Assembly: GCF_916618755.1 (NCBI RefSeq)
Contig: NZ_CAKAKB010000004.1
Coordinates: 186,001 to 250,000 of the forward strand
Length of the DNA: 64,000 nt
Reading direction: 5' to 3'
Origin: Actinotalea sp. Marseille-Q4924
GTDB taxonomy: Bacteria > Actinomycetota > Actinomycetes > Actinomycetales > Cellulomonadaceae
The position numbers were made by a program, and so were the translations under genes. The notes under the pieces were generated by a model, which was not told where the DNA came from, searched no databases, and saw nothing but the letters and a program-made list of their open reading frames with translations. This document shows, in pieces, positions 8,741 to 17,647 of the stretch. Positions within the stretch are counted from its first letter, which is position 1; each line of letters opens with the position of its first letter.

Positions 8741-9361
8741 GTGAAGGGCCACCACGCGTACCCGCCGGACGAGTTCGACGCCGCGGCGCAGGAGGAGCGT
8801 CCCCGGGGGGTGCACCGCGCGCCGCGCACCTGGTGGAGCCGGTGGGGTGCGCTCGTGGCCGTCCTCGTGGTCTTCCCCCTCCTGGCGTTCGGCGTCGTGA
8901 CGTGGCTGTCCGGGTGGGACGGCCTGCAGCAGGACGGGACGGCGGTCGACCAGCCGCAGGCCGAGGTGCCGACCGACGCGGGGGCCACCGAGCCGGACGC
9001 GGAGGCCACGGACGGCGCCGGGCAGCCTGTGGAGGAGTCACCTACCGCGGAGCCCACCCCCGAGGCCCCGGCGGCGCCCGAGCCCGACCTCACCGCTCCC
9101 GTCGCGGTGCTCAACGCGACGGGGACGTCCGGTCTCGCCGCCGAGGCGGCCGGTGTGCTCGAGGACGCCGGCTTCACCTCGCTCACGACGGGCAACTGGC
9201 CCCAGCAGGACCCCCCCGCGTCGGTCGTCCTGTACGCCGACCCCGCGGACGAGGGGACGGCGGGCGAGGTCGCCGCAGCGCTCGGCATCACCGGCGTGCA
9301 GCTGTCGGAGGCGGTCGAGGACGTGACCGCGGTGCTGTGGACGGACTACGTCGCGCCGTGA
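8741..9361 (+). CDS. Membrane protein with LytR C-terminal domain
   Basis: 206 residues: cytoplasmic N terminus, one transmembrane helix at about 37-58 (ALVAVLVVFPLLAFGVV), an acidic Pro/Thr/Ala-rich linker (about 65-118), and an extracytoplasmic LytR_C domain beginning VAVLNATGTSGLAAEAAG. LytR_C domains accompany the LCP enzymes that attach polymers to peptidoglycan, but no LCP catalytic domain is present here, so the role is accessory or unknown. GTG 8741 follows TAGCCT (8728-8733) by 7 nt, so it may have its own leaderless promoter besides read-through from DUF3263. Confidence 0.82.
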   Translation: MKGHHAYPPDEFDAAAQEERPRGVHRAPRTWWSRWGALVAVLVVFPLLAFGVVTWLSGWDGLQQDGTAVDQPQAEVPTDAGATEPDAEATDGAGQPVEESPTAEPTPEAPAAPEPDLTAPVAVLNATGTSGLAAEAAGVLEDAGFTSLTTGNWPQQDPPASVVLYADPADEGTAGEVAAALGITGVQLSEAVEDVTAVLWTDYVAP

Positions 9362-9424
9362 CGTGACCGGTCGCGGTCGCGGCCCGGTTCGCACCCGCCT
9401 GGCCGCTGCGTGAGGATGGGCGGG

Positions 9425-10897
9425 ATGAGCAACCGGACCGCACTCGACGTCGTCGTCGTCGGCTCCGGGCCCAACGGCCTGGCGGCCGCCGTGACGCTCG
9501 CCCGCAGCGGGCTGGCGGTCCAGGTCCTCGAGGCGCAGACGACCGCGGGCGGCGGCGCACGGACCGTCCCGGGGATCGTCGACGGCGTCGTGCACGACCA
9601 GTGCAGCGCGGTGCACCCCATGGCGCTCGCGTCACCCTTCTTCCGCCGCTTCGACCTGGCGGGGCGCGGGGTCGAGCTCCTGACGCCCGAGGTGTCGTAC
9701 GCCCAGCCGCTGCTCGACGGCGACTCGGCGATCGCCTACCGCTCGCTCGACCGGACCGTCGAGCACCTCGGCGTGGACGGTCCGGCCTGGCGGTCCCTCA
9801 TGGAGCCGCTGGTCGACCGTGCCGACGGCGTCGTGGAGTTCGTGCTGGGTGATCACCGCCGGCTCCCGCGGGACCTCGTGGCGGCGGTCGCGTTCGGGCT
9901 GCGCGTCCTCGAGCAGGGCCTGGCGGCGACGTGGGACCGCCGGTTCCGCGAGGGCCGTGCGCCCGCGCTCATCACCGGTGTGGCGTCCCACGCGATCACG
10001 CCGCTGCCCTCGGTGCCCGCCGCCGGCACGGCACTGCTGCTCGGTGCGCTCGGCCACGCCACCGGGTGGTGCATCCCGCGCGGCGGGACGCAGGTCATCA
10101 CCGACGCGCTGCTGGCGGACCTGGCCCGGCACGGCGGGGTCCTCACGACCGGCCACCCGGTGCGCACCGCCGCCGACCTCCCGGCGGCGCGGGCGTACGT
10201 CTTCGACACCACGCCCTCGACGGTCGCCGAGGTGCTCGGCGACCGCATGCCGCCACGCTTCGCCCGCGGCTTCCGGCGCTTCGAGCACGGCAACGCGGCC
10301 GCCAAGGTCGACTTCGTCCTGTCCGGACCGGTGCCGTGGTCCTTCCCCGAGGTGGGCCGCGCCGGGACCGTGCACCTCGGCGGCTCACGCCCCGAGATGG
10401 CGCGCGCCGAGCACGCCGTCGCGCGCGGCCGGCACGCCGAGCACCCCACGGTGCTGCTGAGCGACCCCGCGGTCGTCGACCCCGGTCGCCTCGGCCCGGG
10501 GGGCATCCGTCCGCTGTGGACGTACGCGCACGTCCCGGCGGGGTCCGAGCGCGACATGACCGCGGCGGTGACCGCCGAGATCGAGCGGTTCGCCCCCGGG
10601 TTCCGCGACCTCGTCGTGGCCGCGCGGGCGGTGCCCGCGGCACGCATGTCCGTGCACAACGCCAACTACGTGGGCGGGGACATCGCCACCGGCGCCATCA
10701 CCCTGCGGCGGATGCTCGTCGGGCCCCGCTGGCAGGTGGACCCCTACGCGACCGGCGTCGACGGCGCCTACCTGTGCTCCTCCGCGGCTCCGCCCGGCCC
10801 CGGCGTGCACGGCATGGGGGGATGGCACGTGGCGCGGCGGGTGCTGCGGGACCGCTTCGGCATCGCGGTCCCGCCGGACCTCCGGCCGGGCCGCTGA
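9425..10897 (+). CDS. FAD-dependent oxidoreductase, phytoene desaturase-like (COG1233)
   Basis: About 490 residues. The dinucleotide-binding fold is at the N terminus: [19 protein letters not shown] (about residues 9-27), then [13 protein letters not shown] as in CrtI-like amine oxidases. The C-terminal FAD-contacting segment is [20 protein letters not shown]. It belongs to the broad phytoene dehydrogenase-related group; no other carotenoid gene is nearby, so the substrate is unknown. ATG 9425 is preceded by GAGG at about 9 nt; an in-frame GTG at 9410 is possible. It is monocistronic, ending before the groEL control region. Confidence 0.82.
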   Translation: MSNRTALDVVVVGSGPNGLAAAVTLARSGLAVQVLEAQTTAGGGARTVPGIVDGVVHDQCSAVHPMALASPFFRRFDLAGRGVELLTPEVSYAQPLLDGDSAIAYRSLDRTVEHLGVDGPAWRSLMEPLVDRADGVVEFVLGDHRRLPRDLVAAVAFGLRVLEQGLAATWDRRFREGRAPALITGVASHAITPLPSVPAAGTALLLGALGHATGWCIPRGGTQVITDALLADLARHGGVLTTGHPVRTAADLPAARAYVFDTTPSTVAEVLGDRMPPRFARGFRRFEHGNAAAKVDFVLSGPVPWSFPEVGRAGTVHLGGSRPEMARAEHAVARGRHAEHPTVLLSDPAVVDPGRLGPGGIRPLWTYAHVPAGSERDMTAAVTAEIERFAPGFRDLVVAARAVPAARMSVHNANYVGGDIATGAITLRRMLVGPRWQVDPYATGVDGAYLCSSAAPPGPGVHGMGGWHVARRVLRDRFGIAVPPDLRPGR

Positions 10898-10990
10898 ACC
10901 GGCGTCGTCCGACGCGCGCGGGTCGTCGGTCCGGCGCTCCGGGGGGTCCGGGCCGCTGACCTGCCGTCCTCCTCCGAGGGACCGAGGCGC

Positions 10991-11017
10991 CTTGCACTCT
11001 CGGGTCGAGAGTGCCAA
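10991..11017. promoter_or_regulatory. CIRCE operator 1 upstream of groEL (HrcA site)
   Basis: Arms CTTGCACTC and GAGTGCCAA flank exactly nine bases (11000-11008), matching the CIRCE pattern TTAGCACTC-N9-GAGTGCTAA with a few changes. It is the target of the HrcA heat-shock repressor (established knowledge). A possible promoter overlaps it: TTGCAC at 10992-10997 and AATAAT at 11016-11021. Confidence 0.9.
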
Positions 11018-11024
11018 TAATGCG

Positions 11025-11051
11025 TTAGCACTCTCGACGCGAGAGTGACAG
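11025..11051. promoter_or_regulatory. CIRCE operator 2 upstream of groEL (HrcA site)
   Basis: Arms TTAGCACTC and GAGTGACAG flank nine bases (11034-11042). The left arm is a perfect CIRCE half; the right arm has two changes near its end. It lies 34 bp from the first CIRCE, centre to centre, and about 114 nt before the groEL start, so the mRNA has a leader of roughly 100 nt. Confidence 0.9.
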
Positions 11052-11092
11052 AACGTCTGGTCCGAGGTGAGGCCGGAGCCGGCGGGACGTGA

Positions 11093-12790
<1,698 letters not shown>

Positions 12791-12828
12791 TCCGCGGATC
12801 GGGAGGCTGTCGCACCGGCTGACCAGCA

Positions 12829-12866
12829 CACGAACGGGCGTCCCCTGACGGGGGCGCCCGTTCGTG
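12829..12866 (+). terminator. Strong hairpin terminator after groEL
   Basis: A 12-bp perfect stem (CACGAACGGGCG with CGCCCGTTCGTG), extended inside by TCCCC/GGGGG, lies 38 nt past the groEL stop. No T-run follows, as is common at this GC content. It also faces the 3' end of the convergent DUF4031 gene and may serve both. Confidence 0.8.
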
Positions 12867-12878
12867 CGTGCGGACCGC

Positions 12879-12947
12879 TCAGCGGCGCTCGCGCGGACAG
12901 CTGCTCAGCGGCGCTCGCGCGGGATGCTGGTCAGCGGCGCTCGCGCG
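12879..12947. repeat. Three 26-bp-period direct repeats at the DUF4031 3' end
   Basis: The 17-mer TCAGCGGCGCTCGCGCG occurs at 12879-12895, 12905-12921 and 12931-12947, exactly 26 bp apart. The third copy is the end of the DUF4031 gene (codons RERR plus its stop TCA on the minus strand). The two extra copies repeat the stop-codon region just beyond the gene. Confidence 0.9.
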
Positions 12948-13197
12948 CCGGGACCCGCAGCCCCGAGGCGCGCAGCCGGCGGACGAGCTCGCGGGAGTCG
13001 ACCAGCTGGGCGCCGAGCGCCACGAGCTCGTCGTAGCGCTCGCGCGGGACGTCGTAGTGGTCGAGGTCGAAGGCGCGACGGGGGATGCCGGCAGCGGCGG
13101 CCAGTGCGTGGAGCTCCTCGAGCGAGCTGTCGCTCACGAGGTGTCCCCAGACACGGCCGTGACGTGGCCACAGCGGGGGGTCCAGGAGCACGGCCAC
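12931..13197 (-). CDS. DUF4031 domain protein
   Basis: 88 residues, whole protein a single DUF4031 domain. Recognisable blocks are VAVLLDPPLWPRHGRVWGHL near the start, LHALAAAAGIPRRAFDLDHYDVP, and YDELVALGAQLVDSRELVRRL. Function unknown. GTG 13197 puts the start at the usual family N terminus; an ATG at 13215 would add six residues. It is convergent with groEL. Its last codons lie in the 26-bp repeat described separately. Confidence 0.82.
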   Translation of the reverse strand: MAVLLDPPLWPRHGRVWGHLVSDSSLEELHALAAAAGIPRRAFDLDHYDVPRERYDELVALGAQLVDSRELVRRLRASGLRVPARERR

Positions 13198-13274
13198 AGG
13201 TCGATGGAAGCACACGCTCCCGCTCCATCACCGCTCCGACCGGTCGGGCGCGTGCGGCGCACGGCGGTCCGGCG

Positions 13275-13562
13275 TCAGCGGACGAACAGGCGCGACGCGT
13301 TCTGCTCGGCCTCCGCGTACGTGGTCGCCGCGGCCCCCAGCGCGGCGGTGATCTGGTCCAGGCTCGCCTCCACGCGCTGCTGCGTCGCCGACCACTCGGC
13401 CAGCACGCCGCCGAAAGCCGTGGCGGCGCCACCGCGCCACCCCGCCTGAAGGTCGGTCAGGTGCCGCAGCAGCGCCGCGACCTCCGCCCGCACCGCCACG
13501 ACGGACCGACCCGCCGCCGCGCTCGCCTGTGCCACCTGGTCGCTGTCGACCTCGTACCTCAT
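13275..13562 (-). CDS. WXG100-family protein (EsxA-like)
   Basis: 95 residues, the classic length. Trp-x-Gly is at residues 42-44 (GWRGG) between two long amphipathic helices, the hairpin of EsxA/CFP-10 type substrates of type VII secretion. The C terminus is TTYAEAEQNASRLFVR; the YxxxE-like export signal corresponds to YAEAE. The ribosome site GGAGG lies upstream of ATG 13562. No EccC, EccD or partner WXG protein is encoded nearby, so it is an orphan with respect to secretion machinery in this window. It probably forms a homodimer. Confidence 0.88.
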   Translation of the reverse strand: MRYEVDSDQVAQASAAAGRSVVAVRAEVAALLRHLTDLQAGWRGGAATAFGGVLAEWSATQQRVEASLDQITAALGAAATTYAEAEQNASRLFVR

Positions 13563-13615
13563 GACCCCTCCTCCGCCGGTGCTGAGGGGCCGACGCTACG
13601 AGCCCGTTCCCGTGC

Positions 13616-14344
13616 TCAGGCGTCGGGACCGTCAGGCCTGTGGACGGCCTCGGCGTCGAGGCGCTTCAGCTCCTTGCGGAGGCGGTGGAGCTCGGCGGCG
13701 GTGTTCTGCCGCGCAGGCTCCTCCCAGGCGGCCCCGAGCGGGCTGACGAACAGCCGCGCCCGTTCCGTGAGCTTCTCCAGGATCCGGATCCGCGCGCGGA
13801 CGAAAGCCTCGACGGGCAGGTGGGCGTACTCGGCGCGCACGTCCTCGAGGTACGCCTTGTACCGCTGCGGCTCGGCGGCGAGGACGGCGAGGTCGGCGTC
13901 GCACAGGACGGCGCAGTCGAAGTCGTCGGGGTCGGGGTTGTGCCGACGCAGCGCCGTGACGAGGTACGCGACGCGCTCCGCCGACGGTGCGGGGACACCG
14001 AGCGACATCAGCTGCTCGCGGGCCAGCGCCGCGCTGGCGACCTCGTCCTCGCCGCCGCGACCGGCGTAGGAGGTGCGCTCGGCGGCGTCGAACACCGCGC
14101 CGTGGTACCAGGCGCCGAGGCGGACGAGGTCCGGCTCGTGCGTCTCCTCCGCCAGCTCGTCCACGCGCATGAGCACGTCCGTGAGGTGACGCAGGTTGTG
14201 GAAGCGACGTGCCGGCTCGCTCCACCGGTCGATGAGGTCGTGCGCGACCTTCTCGACCTCGTCCTGCGGGGCGGTGGCCCCGGCCGACCGGCAGGACCGG
14301 ACGAACGCCTGGGACAACCACTGGGGTGCGTCGGTGACGCCCAT
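13616..14344 (-). CDS. HD-superfamily metal-dependent phosphohydrolase-like protein (COG4339)
   Basis: About 242 residues. The metal-binding motif pattern of this small HD family is visible: RFHNLRHLTDVL near residue 47, LGAWYHGAVFDA near 75 (the usual HD reads YHDAVYD; here the second residue is Gly), and LVTALRRHNPD further on. Substrate unknown. ATG 14344 is used; an in-frame ATG at 14386 overlaps the -10 box TAGGAT (14390-14385) and would not be transcribed from it. It lies downstream of, and on the same strand as, a two-component system. Confidence 0.78.
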   Translation of the reverse strand: MGVTDAPQWLSQAFVRSCRSAGATAPQDEVEKVAHDLIDRWSEPARRFHNLRHLTDVLMRVDELAEETHEPDLVRLGAWYHGAVFDAAERTSYAGRGGEDEVASAALAREQLMSLGVPAPSAERVAYLVTALRRHNPDPDDFDCAVLCDADLAVLAAEPQRYKAYLEDVRAEYAHLPVEAFVRARIRILEKLTERARLFVSPLGAAWEEPARQNTAAELHRLRKELKRLDAEAVHRPDGPDA

Positions 14345-14387
14345 GGGTGCGGAGCCTCGCTGTGGGGGTGCAGGACGAGCAGTCATC

Positions 14388-15926
14388 CTAGACCGGCGCC
14401 GGCCAACCCTCCTGTCGGTCGTGGCCGACCGCCGACGGCAGCACGACCCGGACCGTCGTGCCGCCGCCGGGCGTCGTGCGGACGCCCACCTCGCCGCGGT
14501 GCGCCCGGACGATCGCGGCCACGATCGCGAGGCCGAGGCCGGCGCCCCCGGTCTCGCGGCCCCGCGCGGCGTCCACGCGGTAGAACCGCTCGAACACCTG
14601 CCGGGCGTGCTCGGGCGGCACTCCCGGACCGTGGTCGCGGACCTCCACCGCCACGTGCCCGTCGGCGGCGCGCCCCACGGCGACCTCCGCCGGTGTGCCG
14701 GGCGGCGTGTGCCGCGCGACGTTGCCCACGAGGTTGGACAGGACCTGCCGCAGCCGGTCCTCGTCGCCGACGGCGACGGCGCCCCCCGTGCTCCCGCCCG
14801 CCACCAGGGGCTCGACGCGGACGGGTCGGTCGGGGTCCAGCGCGCGCAGGTCGGCCGCCGCATCGGTGGCGAGCACGGCCAGGTCGACGGGCTCCGAGCG
14901 GAGCGGCCGGTCCTCGTCCAGGCGTGCCAGGTGCAGCAGGTCCTCGACGAGGCTGCCCATCCGCACCGCCGAACCCTCGATCCGGTGCATGGTGGCGGCG
15001 ACGTCGTCGGGGGCGGACAGCGCACCCATTCGGTACAGCTCGCCGTACCCGCGGATGGTCGCCAGGGGGGTGCGGAGCTCGTGGCTCGCGTCGGACACGA
15101 ACCGGCGCATGCGCTCCTCCGACGCCTCGCGGGCGGCGAAAGCCTGCTCCAGCTGCGCCAGCATCGCGTTGAGGGCGGCGGCGAGCCGCCCGACCTCCGT
15201 GCTCGTCGGCTGCTCGGGGACGCGGCGCGCGAGGTCGCCGGCGGCGATGGCCCCCGCGGTCGTCTCGATCTCCCGCAGCGGGCGCAGCTCGCGACGCACG
15301 CCCCACCACCCGGCCGCGGCGCCCAGAGCGACGACGCCGAGCGCGATGGTCACGAGGACACGGCGCATCTGGGCCAGCGTCGCCTCGGCGGGGTCCAGCG
15401 GGAGCGCGACGACGACGGAGCCGACGACGCCTCCCTGCCGGTGGCTGGTCAGCGGCAGGGCCAGCGCCCGCCACCGGCCGCCGTCGTCCGCGTCGGGGAC
15501 GGTGAACGCGCGCCCCGCGCGGTCGGCGACCTGGGGCGCCGAGAGCGTGGGGACGGTGGGGCTGCCGGCCGCGGCGCCGTCGACGGCCTGCGCCGTGACC
15601 ACCTGCCCGTCCACGTCGAGGATCGCCACGTGGTAGTCGGACGGCAGGTTGCCGGTGTCGAGCATCCGCATGCCGCGCGCGGTCACCCGGTCCACCGCGA
15701 GCGGCGCCGCCGACGCGAGCTGGGTGTCCACCTGCTCCACGAGGGAGCTGCGCAGGAAGGTCTGGGCGACCACGCCGGTCAGGCCGAGCCCCAGCAGGAG
15801 CAGGGCCGTGAAGAGCGCCGTCAGGCGGGAGCGCAGGGGCAGGGACGACCACGCCGTCGCGGCACGGGAGCGCAGCCCGCGCGCCCGCGCGGCGCGGGCC
15901 GGCGGGTCGCCGACCGCGGTGCTCAC
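14388..15926 (-). CDS. Sensor histidine kinase (HAMP-HisKA-HATPase, EnvZ class)
   Basis: 512 residues. A first transmembrane helix lies at about 35-57, an extracytoplasmic sensor region of about 120 residues follows, a second helix is at about 190-212, then HAMP (LRPLREIETTAGAIAAGDL). The phosphoacceptor motif is FVSDASHELRTPLATIRGY. The ATPase has N box VLSNLVGNVARHTP, G1 DHGPGVP, F box FERFYRVD and G2 GAGLGLAIV. It starts with GTG 15926 just 3 nt after the response-regulator stop, so the pair is one operon. The architecture resembles mycobacterial TrcS/TcrY kinases. The stimulus is unknown. Confidence 0.92.
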   Translation of the reverse strand: MSTAVGDPPARAARARGLRSRAATAWSSLPLRSRLTALFTALLLLGLGLTGVVAQTFLRSSLVEQVDTQLASAAPLAVDRVTARGMRMLDTGNLPSDYHVAILDVDGQVVTAQAVDGAAAGSPTVPTLSAPQVADRAGRAFTVPDADDGGRWRALALPLTSHRQGGVVGSVVVALPLDPAEATLAQMRRVLVTIALGVVALGAAAGWWGVRRELRPLREIETTAGAIAAGDLARRVPEQPTSTEVGRLAAALNAMLAQLEQAFAAREASEERMRRFVSDASHELRTPLATIRGYGELYRMGALSAPDDVAATMHRIEGSAVRMGSLVEDLLHLARLDEDRPLRSEPVDLAVLATDAAADLRALDPDRPVRVEPLVAGGSTGGAVAVGDEDRLRQVLSNLVGNVARHTPPGTPAEVAVGRAADGHVAVEVRDHGPGVPPEHARQVFERFYRVDAARGRETGGAGLGLAIVAAIVRAHRGEVGVRTTPGGGTTVRVVLPSAVGHDRQEGWPAPV

Positions 15927-15929
15927 GGC

Positions 15930-16652
15930 TCAGGCCCCCGGCGGCAGACGCAGCACGTAGCCGATGCCGCGCTTGGTGTGGATCAGGGGCTGGTCCTCGG
16001 GCGTCCCGTCCGGCTGGCGGTCCACCTTGCGGCGCAGGTAGGAGATGTAGGACTCGACGATCGCGCCGTCGCCGCCCCAGTCGTACTCCCAGACGTGGTC
16101 GAGGATCTGCGACTTGGACAGGACGCGGCCGGCGTTGAGGAGCAGGTAGCGCAGCAGCGCGAACTCGGTGGGGGAGAGGTCCACGACGCGGTCGCCGCGG
16201 CGTACCTCGTGGGAGTCCTCGTCGAGCTCGAGGTCGGCGTACCGCAGGACGTTCTCGTCGGCGGCCTGGCCCGCCGCCCGGGTGCGCCGCAGGACGGCAC
16301 GGATGCGCGCGACGACCTCCTCGAGGCTGAAGGGCTTGGTGACGTAGTCGTCGCCCCCGACCGTGAGCCCCTGCACCTTGTCGGTGGTGTCGTCGCGGGC
16401 GGTGAGGAACACGACGGGGACGTGCTGGTCGCGGTCGCGCATCCGCCGCGTCACGGTGAACCCGTCCATGTCCGGGAGCATGACGTCGAGGACCACCAGG
16501 TCCGGCTGGACGTCGCGGACCAGCGCGAGGGCGGAGGCGCCGTCGGCGGCCGCGTACACCTCGAATCCGGCGAAGCGCAGGGACGTGGTGAGCAGCTCGC
16601 GGATCGTCGGCTCGTCGTCGACGACGACGAGGCGTGCCTCGGGATCAGCCAT
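15930..16652 (-). CDS. OmpR-family response regulator
   Basis: 240 residues. Receiver domain: acidic pocket VVVDDEP, phosphoacceptor LVVLDVMLPDMDGF, T in FLTARDD, and K in YVTKPFSLEEV. The C-terminal winged helix holds LSPTEFALLRYLLLN and VESYISYLRRKVD. It is the first gene of the operon with the sensor kinase. Just upstream of ATG 16652 are two 9-bp direct repeats 11 bp apart (16672-16691), the usual layout of OmpR-type sites, so autoregulation is likely. Confidence 0.94.
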   Translation of the reverse strand: MADPEARLVVVDDEPTIRELLTTSLRFAGFEVYAAADGASALALVRDVQPDLVVLDVMLPDMDGFTVTRRMRDRDQHVPVVFLTARDDTTDKVQGLTVGGDDYVTKPFSLEEVVARIRAVLRRTRAAGQAADENVLRYADLELDEDSHEVRRGDRVVDLSPTEFALLRYLLLNAGRVLSKSQILDHVWEYDWGGDGAIVESYISYLRRKVDRQPDGTPEDQPLIHTKRGIGYVLRLPPGA

Positions 16653-16671
16653 GCGCTCAGTCTGCTCCCCG

Positions 16672-16691
16672 TGCCTGGGAGCTGCCTGGGA
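16672..16691. promoter_or_regulatory. Direct-repeat operator upstream of the OmpR-type operon
   Basis: TGCCTGGGA occurs at 16672-16680 and again at 16683-16691, an 11-bp period. OmpR-family regulators bind tandem half-sites one helical turn apart (family knowledge). The repeat lies 20-40 bp before the response-regulator start and is a good candidate for its own binding site. Confidence 0.6.
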
Positions 16692-16719
16692 GTCCGCTGG
16701 GCGCCGTCGCGTCCCGACG

Positions 16720-16764
16720 ACGACGGCGCCCCGCCCCGCGGGGTGCGGGACGGGGCGCCGTCGT
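16720..16764 (-). terminator. Hairpin terminator downstream of pspA
   Basis: ACGACGGCGCCCCG (16720-16733) pairs with CGGGGCGCCGTCGT (16751-16764), a perfect 14-bp stem. It lies 54 nt beyond the pspA stop and before the two-component promoter, separating the two minus-strand units. Confidence 0.75.
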
Positions 16765-16817
16765 GGTGCCGTCAGGTCACGCGCGGCACTCGGCCGCGCA
16801 GCCCTGCGGACGCACGC

Positions 16818-17603
16818 TCAGGCACGCTCCTCGCGCGCGGCCTCGATCTCCGGCGTCACGGACCAGGCCTCGATCTGCGCCGTCGGGCGGGTGCCGGCCT
16901 TGAGCGCGGCGAGGCGTGCCTCGACCTCGATCTCCGTGCCGGCGTCCTCCAGCTCGGCGAACTGGGACTCCAGCGACGACGCGGCGATCTCCGCCTGGCC
17001 CATCGCCATCGCCTCCTCGCGCCGCACGCGCTCCTCGAAGCGGGCGAGCTCGCTCGTGGGGTCCATGACGTTGATCGAGGAGATGGCGCCCTGCACCTGC
17101 TGCTGCGCCTCGGCGGCCTTCTGCCGGGCGACGAGCGTGTCCCGGCGGGTCTTGAGCTGACCCAGCTTGTCCTTCATCTGGGACAGGCCCAGCTTGAGCT
17201 TCTCGACCGTGTCGCGCTGGGAGGCGATGAGCGGCTCCGACTCCTTCGCCTCGGTCTCGGCGCCGATCTGCTTCTGCAGGGCGATCTTGGCGAGCTGGTC
17301 GAACCGGTCGGCGTTGGTCGTGTCGCCCTGGGTGCGATACTGGTCGGCGCGGGTCGAGGCGGCCACCGCCTTGTCGCCCCACTCCCGGGCCGCGGCGACG
17401 TCCTCGTTGTGGTCCTGCTCCGCCAGGCGCAGGTTGCCGATCGTCTGGGCGATCGCGCGCTCGGCCTCACCGATGCTGCTGGTGTAGTCGCGGACGAGCT
17501 GGTCCAGCATCTTCTGCGGGTCCTCGGCCTGGTCGATGAGCGCGTTGATGTTCGCGCGGGCCAGCTGGGTCATGCGGCCGATGATGCTCTGCTTCTCCGT
17601 CAT
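16818..17603 (-). CDS. pspA: PspA/IM30 family membrane-stress protein
   Basis: 261 residues, almost entirely predicted coiled coil. It starts MTEKQSIIGRMTQLARANIN, then ALIDQAEDPQKMLDQLVRDY, the signature start of PspA/VIPP1 proteins that bind and stabilise the inner membrane. The C terminus (IEVEARLAALKA) matches the actinobacterial branch. ATG 17603 is used. It lies 44-60 nt downstream of the TPM-domain gene on the same strand, an arrangement that suggests both act at the membrane. Confidence 0.9.
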   Translation of the reverse strand: MTEKQSIIGRMTQLARANINALIDQAEDPQKMLDQLVRDYTSSIGEAERAIAQTIGNLRLAEQDHNEDVAAAREWGDKAVAASTRADQYRTQGDTTNADRFDQLAKIALQKQIGAETEAKESEPLIASQRDTVEKLKLGLSQMKDKLGQLKTRRDTLVARQKAAEAQQQVQGAISSINVMDPTSELARFEERVRREEAMAMGQAEIAASSLESQFAELEDAGTEIEVEARLAALKAGTRPTAQIEAWSVTPEIEAAREERA

Positions 17604-17647
17604 GTGCCGTGCCTTCCTGTCTCGGTCGTCTACCGGTCGTCCGTCGG

